64,000 bases of DNA, taken from positions 1-64,000 of the forward strand of contig NZ_SLUQ01000006.1 of NCBI RefSeq assembly GCF_004345245.1, written 5' to 3'. The notes under the pieces were generated by a model. That model was not told the origin of the DNA, made no database searches, and saw only the letters and a list, made by a program, of their open reading frames with translations. Below are positions 62,856 to 64,000 of the stretch, piece after piece. The stretch comes from Rhizobium sp. BK251. GTDB lineage: Bacteria; Pseudomonadota; Alphaproteobacteria; Rhizobiales; Rhizobiaceae. The position numbers were made by a program, and so were the translations under genes. The stretch's first letter is position 1. The number at the start of each line of letters is the position of its first letter.

Positions 62856-64000
62856 ATGCAAACAGAACTTCTCAGCGATCCGATCACCCAGTATTTCCTG
62901 CTTTTCTCCGTCGGGTTGATCGTCGGCAATGTCGTCCTTCGCCATTACCCGGCGCTGCGGCTTACCTCCCGCATTTTGTTTTTCGCCGCTCTCACGCTGC
63001 TTCTGCTGCATCATGGTATCGAGCCCTATGCCTCGGACCCGTCGCATGCGGAAGACGTCTCGCGCCGCGTTCTCGTCGGTCTGGCGAAAGCCGTATGGTG
63101 GATCGGCGGGGCGCTGGTGCTGGTCAGCTTCGTACGCCTCTTCCTGATCTTCGAGCGCAAGCCGCGCGAGGGCCGGCTGCTGCAGGACCTCGTTGTCGGG
63201 TTGATCTACCTGGGCGCGTCGCTTTCGATCGTCGCTTACGTCTTCAGCGTGCCGGTCGGCACGCTCATTGCCACGTCCGGTGTGTTTGCCGTCATCCTTG
63301 GCCTTGCGCTCCAGAGCACGTTGAACGACGTCTTCTCCGGCATCGCGCTCAATCTCGGCCGCCCCTACACGGTCGGCGACTGGATCGTGCTCGACGACGG
63401 CGTCCAGGGCCGGGTCGTGGAGACCAACTGGCGAGCGACCCACCTGCTCAACGGAACGAACGATCTCGTCATTATCCCGAACAGCGGGCTTGCGAAATCG
63501 CGCCTCGTCAATCTGAGCAGCCCCGACGAAACCCACGGCATCTCGCTCACCGTCAAGATCGTGCCCGTTCGTCCGCCGGCGGCCATCGAGGAGGTCATGC
63601 GTACCGTGCTGCTCAGCAGCAACACCATCCTCAAGAACCCGCCGCCTGCCGTCACGATCAGGGCGCTCGACAACCAGGTCGTCGAGCTCGAGCTTTCCTG
63701 CCGGGTAAAGGACATCTCGCTTACCACGAGGGCCACGAACGAGATCTACGATCTTGTCTTCCGCCACTGCAAGGCCGCCGGCCTTCCGCTCGCAAGCCAG
63801 CCGGGCGTGGCCGCCTCTCCCGTCGTCGACAAGTTGCTCGAGCCCCTCAACGAACAGCAGGCTGGAACGCCCTGGCGGCTGCTGAGCGCGATGCCGCTCT
63901 TCGCACCGCTGACGGATGACGAGAAGGAGGCCGTCGCCGTCCACATGACGCGCAAGACCTACCGCCAGAATACCGTCATCGCCGAACAGGGCGAGAAGCT
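62856..64000 (+). CDS. MscS-type mechanosensitive channel with C-terminal cyclic-nucleotide-binding domain, partial
   Basis: An open frame of 381 codons runs off the window edge; it starts MQTELLSDPITQYFLLFSVG at 62856. It has four to five TM helices. The MscS pore-and-beta core is ATSGVFAVILGLALQSTLND, VFSGIALNLGRPYTVGDWIV, LDDGVQGRVVETNWRATHLL, NGTNDLVIIPNSGLAKSRLV. After about residue 340 there is PLFAPLTDDEKEAVAVHMTR and NTVIAEQGE, the start of a cNMP/Crp-like domain (as in Synechocystis-type and rhizobial cyclic-nucleotide-gated MscS). The C-terminal end is missing only because the window ends. Confidence 0.92.
   Translation, partial: MQTELLSDPITQYFLLFSVGLIVGNVVLRHYPALRLTSRILFFAALTLLLLHHGIEPYASDPSHAEDVSRRVLVGLAKAVWWIGGALVLVSFVRLFLIFERKPREGRLLQDLVVGLIYLGASLSIVAYVFSVPVGTLIATSGVFAVILGLALQSTLNDVFSGIALNLGRPYTVGDWIVLDDGVQGRVVETNWRATHLLNGTNDLVIIPNSGLAKSRLVNLSSPDETHGISLTVKIVPVRPPAAIEEVMRTVLLSSNTILKNPPPAVTIRALDNQVVELELSCRVKDISLTTRATNEIYDLVFRHCKAAGLPLASQPGVAASPVVDKLLEPLNEQQAGTPWRLLSAMPLFAPLTDDEKEAVAVHMTRKTYRQNTVIAEQGEK

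Noticed and set aside
62604..63944. A 446-codon minus-strand frame over the channel gene
   Set aside because: It is antisense to the MscS-type channel, whose own frame has clear family motifs.

Overview
This 64 kb window is GC-rich DNA of the Rhizobium/Sinorhizobium/Agrobacterium type. Evidence includes many sugar ABC importers each with a LacI-type regulator, DUF1127 small proteins, a BCKDH operon, and above all a repA-(small ORF)-repB partition cassette with two GTT-N4-GC-N4-AAC palindromes, a hallmark of rhizobial repABC plasmids. I infer a megaplasmid, a chromid, or a chromosomal segment that absorbed plasmid DNA. No intact repC is visible next to repAB. No rRNA, complete tRNA, CRISPR array or complete insertion sequence was recognised.

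Layout. 1-5 kb: a seam of accessory genes and debris (MNIO/DUF692 fragment, DUF1330, GNAT, OmpA-like tail, a sugar MFS transporter, an ArdC-type antirestriction gene, a class III cyclase remnant). 5-15.7 kb: a sugar catabolism operon on the minus strand (two permeases, MsmK-type ATPase, family 1 binding protein, two VOC proteins, aldo-keto reductase, DUF1080 hydrolase-like protein, two xylose-isomerase-like TIM barrels, beta-propeller) facing a divergent LacI regulator across a repeated operator. 15.8-17.7 kb: a small ORF, a LysR regulator and an Arc-type ribbon-helix-helix protein with its own palindromes. 17.9-23.3 kb: a defence-like island, with a Gabija-type OLD-nuclease/UvrD-helicase pair divergent from a translationally coupled pair of an unrecognised protein and a HEPN-like protein. 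23.9-31.1 kb: branched-chain amino acid catabolism (SDR, a collapsed thiolase, acyl-CoA dehydrogenase, E1alpha, E1beta, E2, E3). 31.1-34.6 kb: the rep/par cassette. 35-39.4 kb: a DedA protein and an EmrAB-like efflux pair with a divergent TetR regulator. 39.5-44.9 kb: small regulators, DUF1127 proteins, and a SnoaL-SDR-GlcG group with an AraC regulator. 45.2-53.2 kb: a second sugar system (ribose-type ABC importer, PfkB kinase, eIF2B-like and SIS-domain isomerases) headed by an unusual LacI-HTH/PfkB-kinase fusion with a perfect operator palindrome. 53.6-64 kb: a Gly/His-rich secreted protein, a LuxR regulator, a PAS histidine kinase, a cold-shock protein, an FAD monooxygenase, an MGT-type glycosyltransferase, a broken hydrolase, a MEKHLA protein, and a mechanosensitive channel that runs off the window.

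How it fits together: the window is mostly catabolic and transport modules, each carrying its own local regulator. They are separated by seams that contain gene fragments, as expected for a plastic replicon. The most promising candidate for something undescribed is the two-gene unknown+HEPN unit back to back with the Gabija-like pair. Next come the regulator-kinase fusion and the DUF1080/TIM-barrel/VOC sugar pathway.
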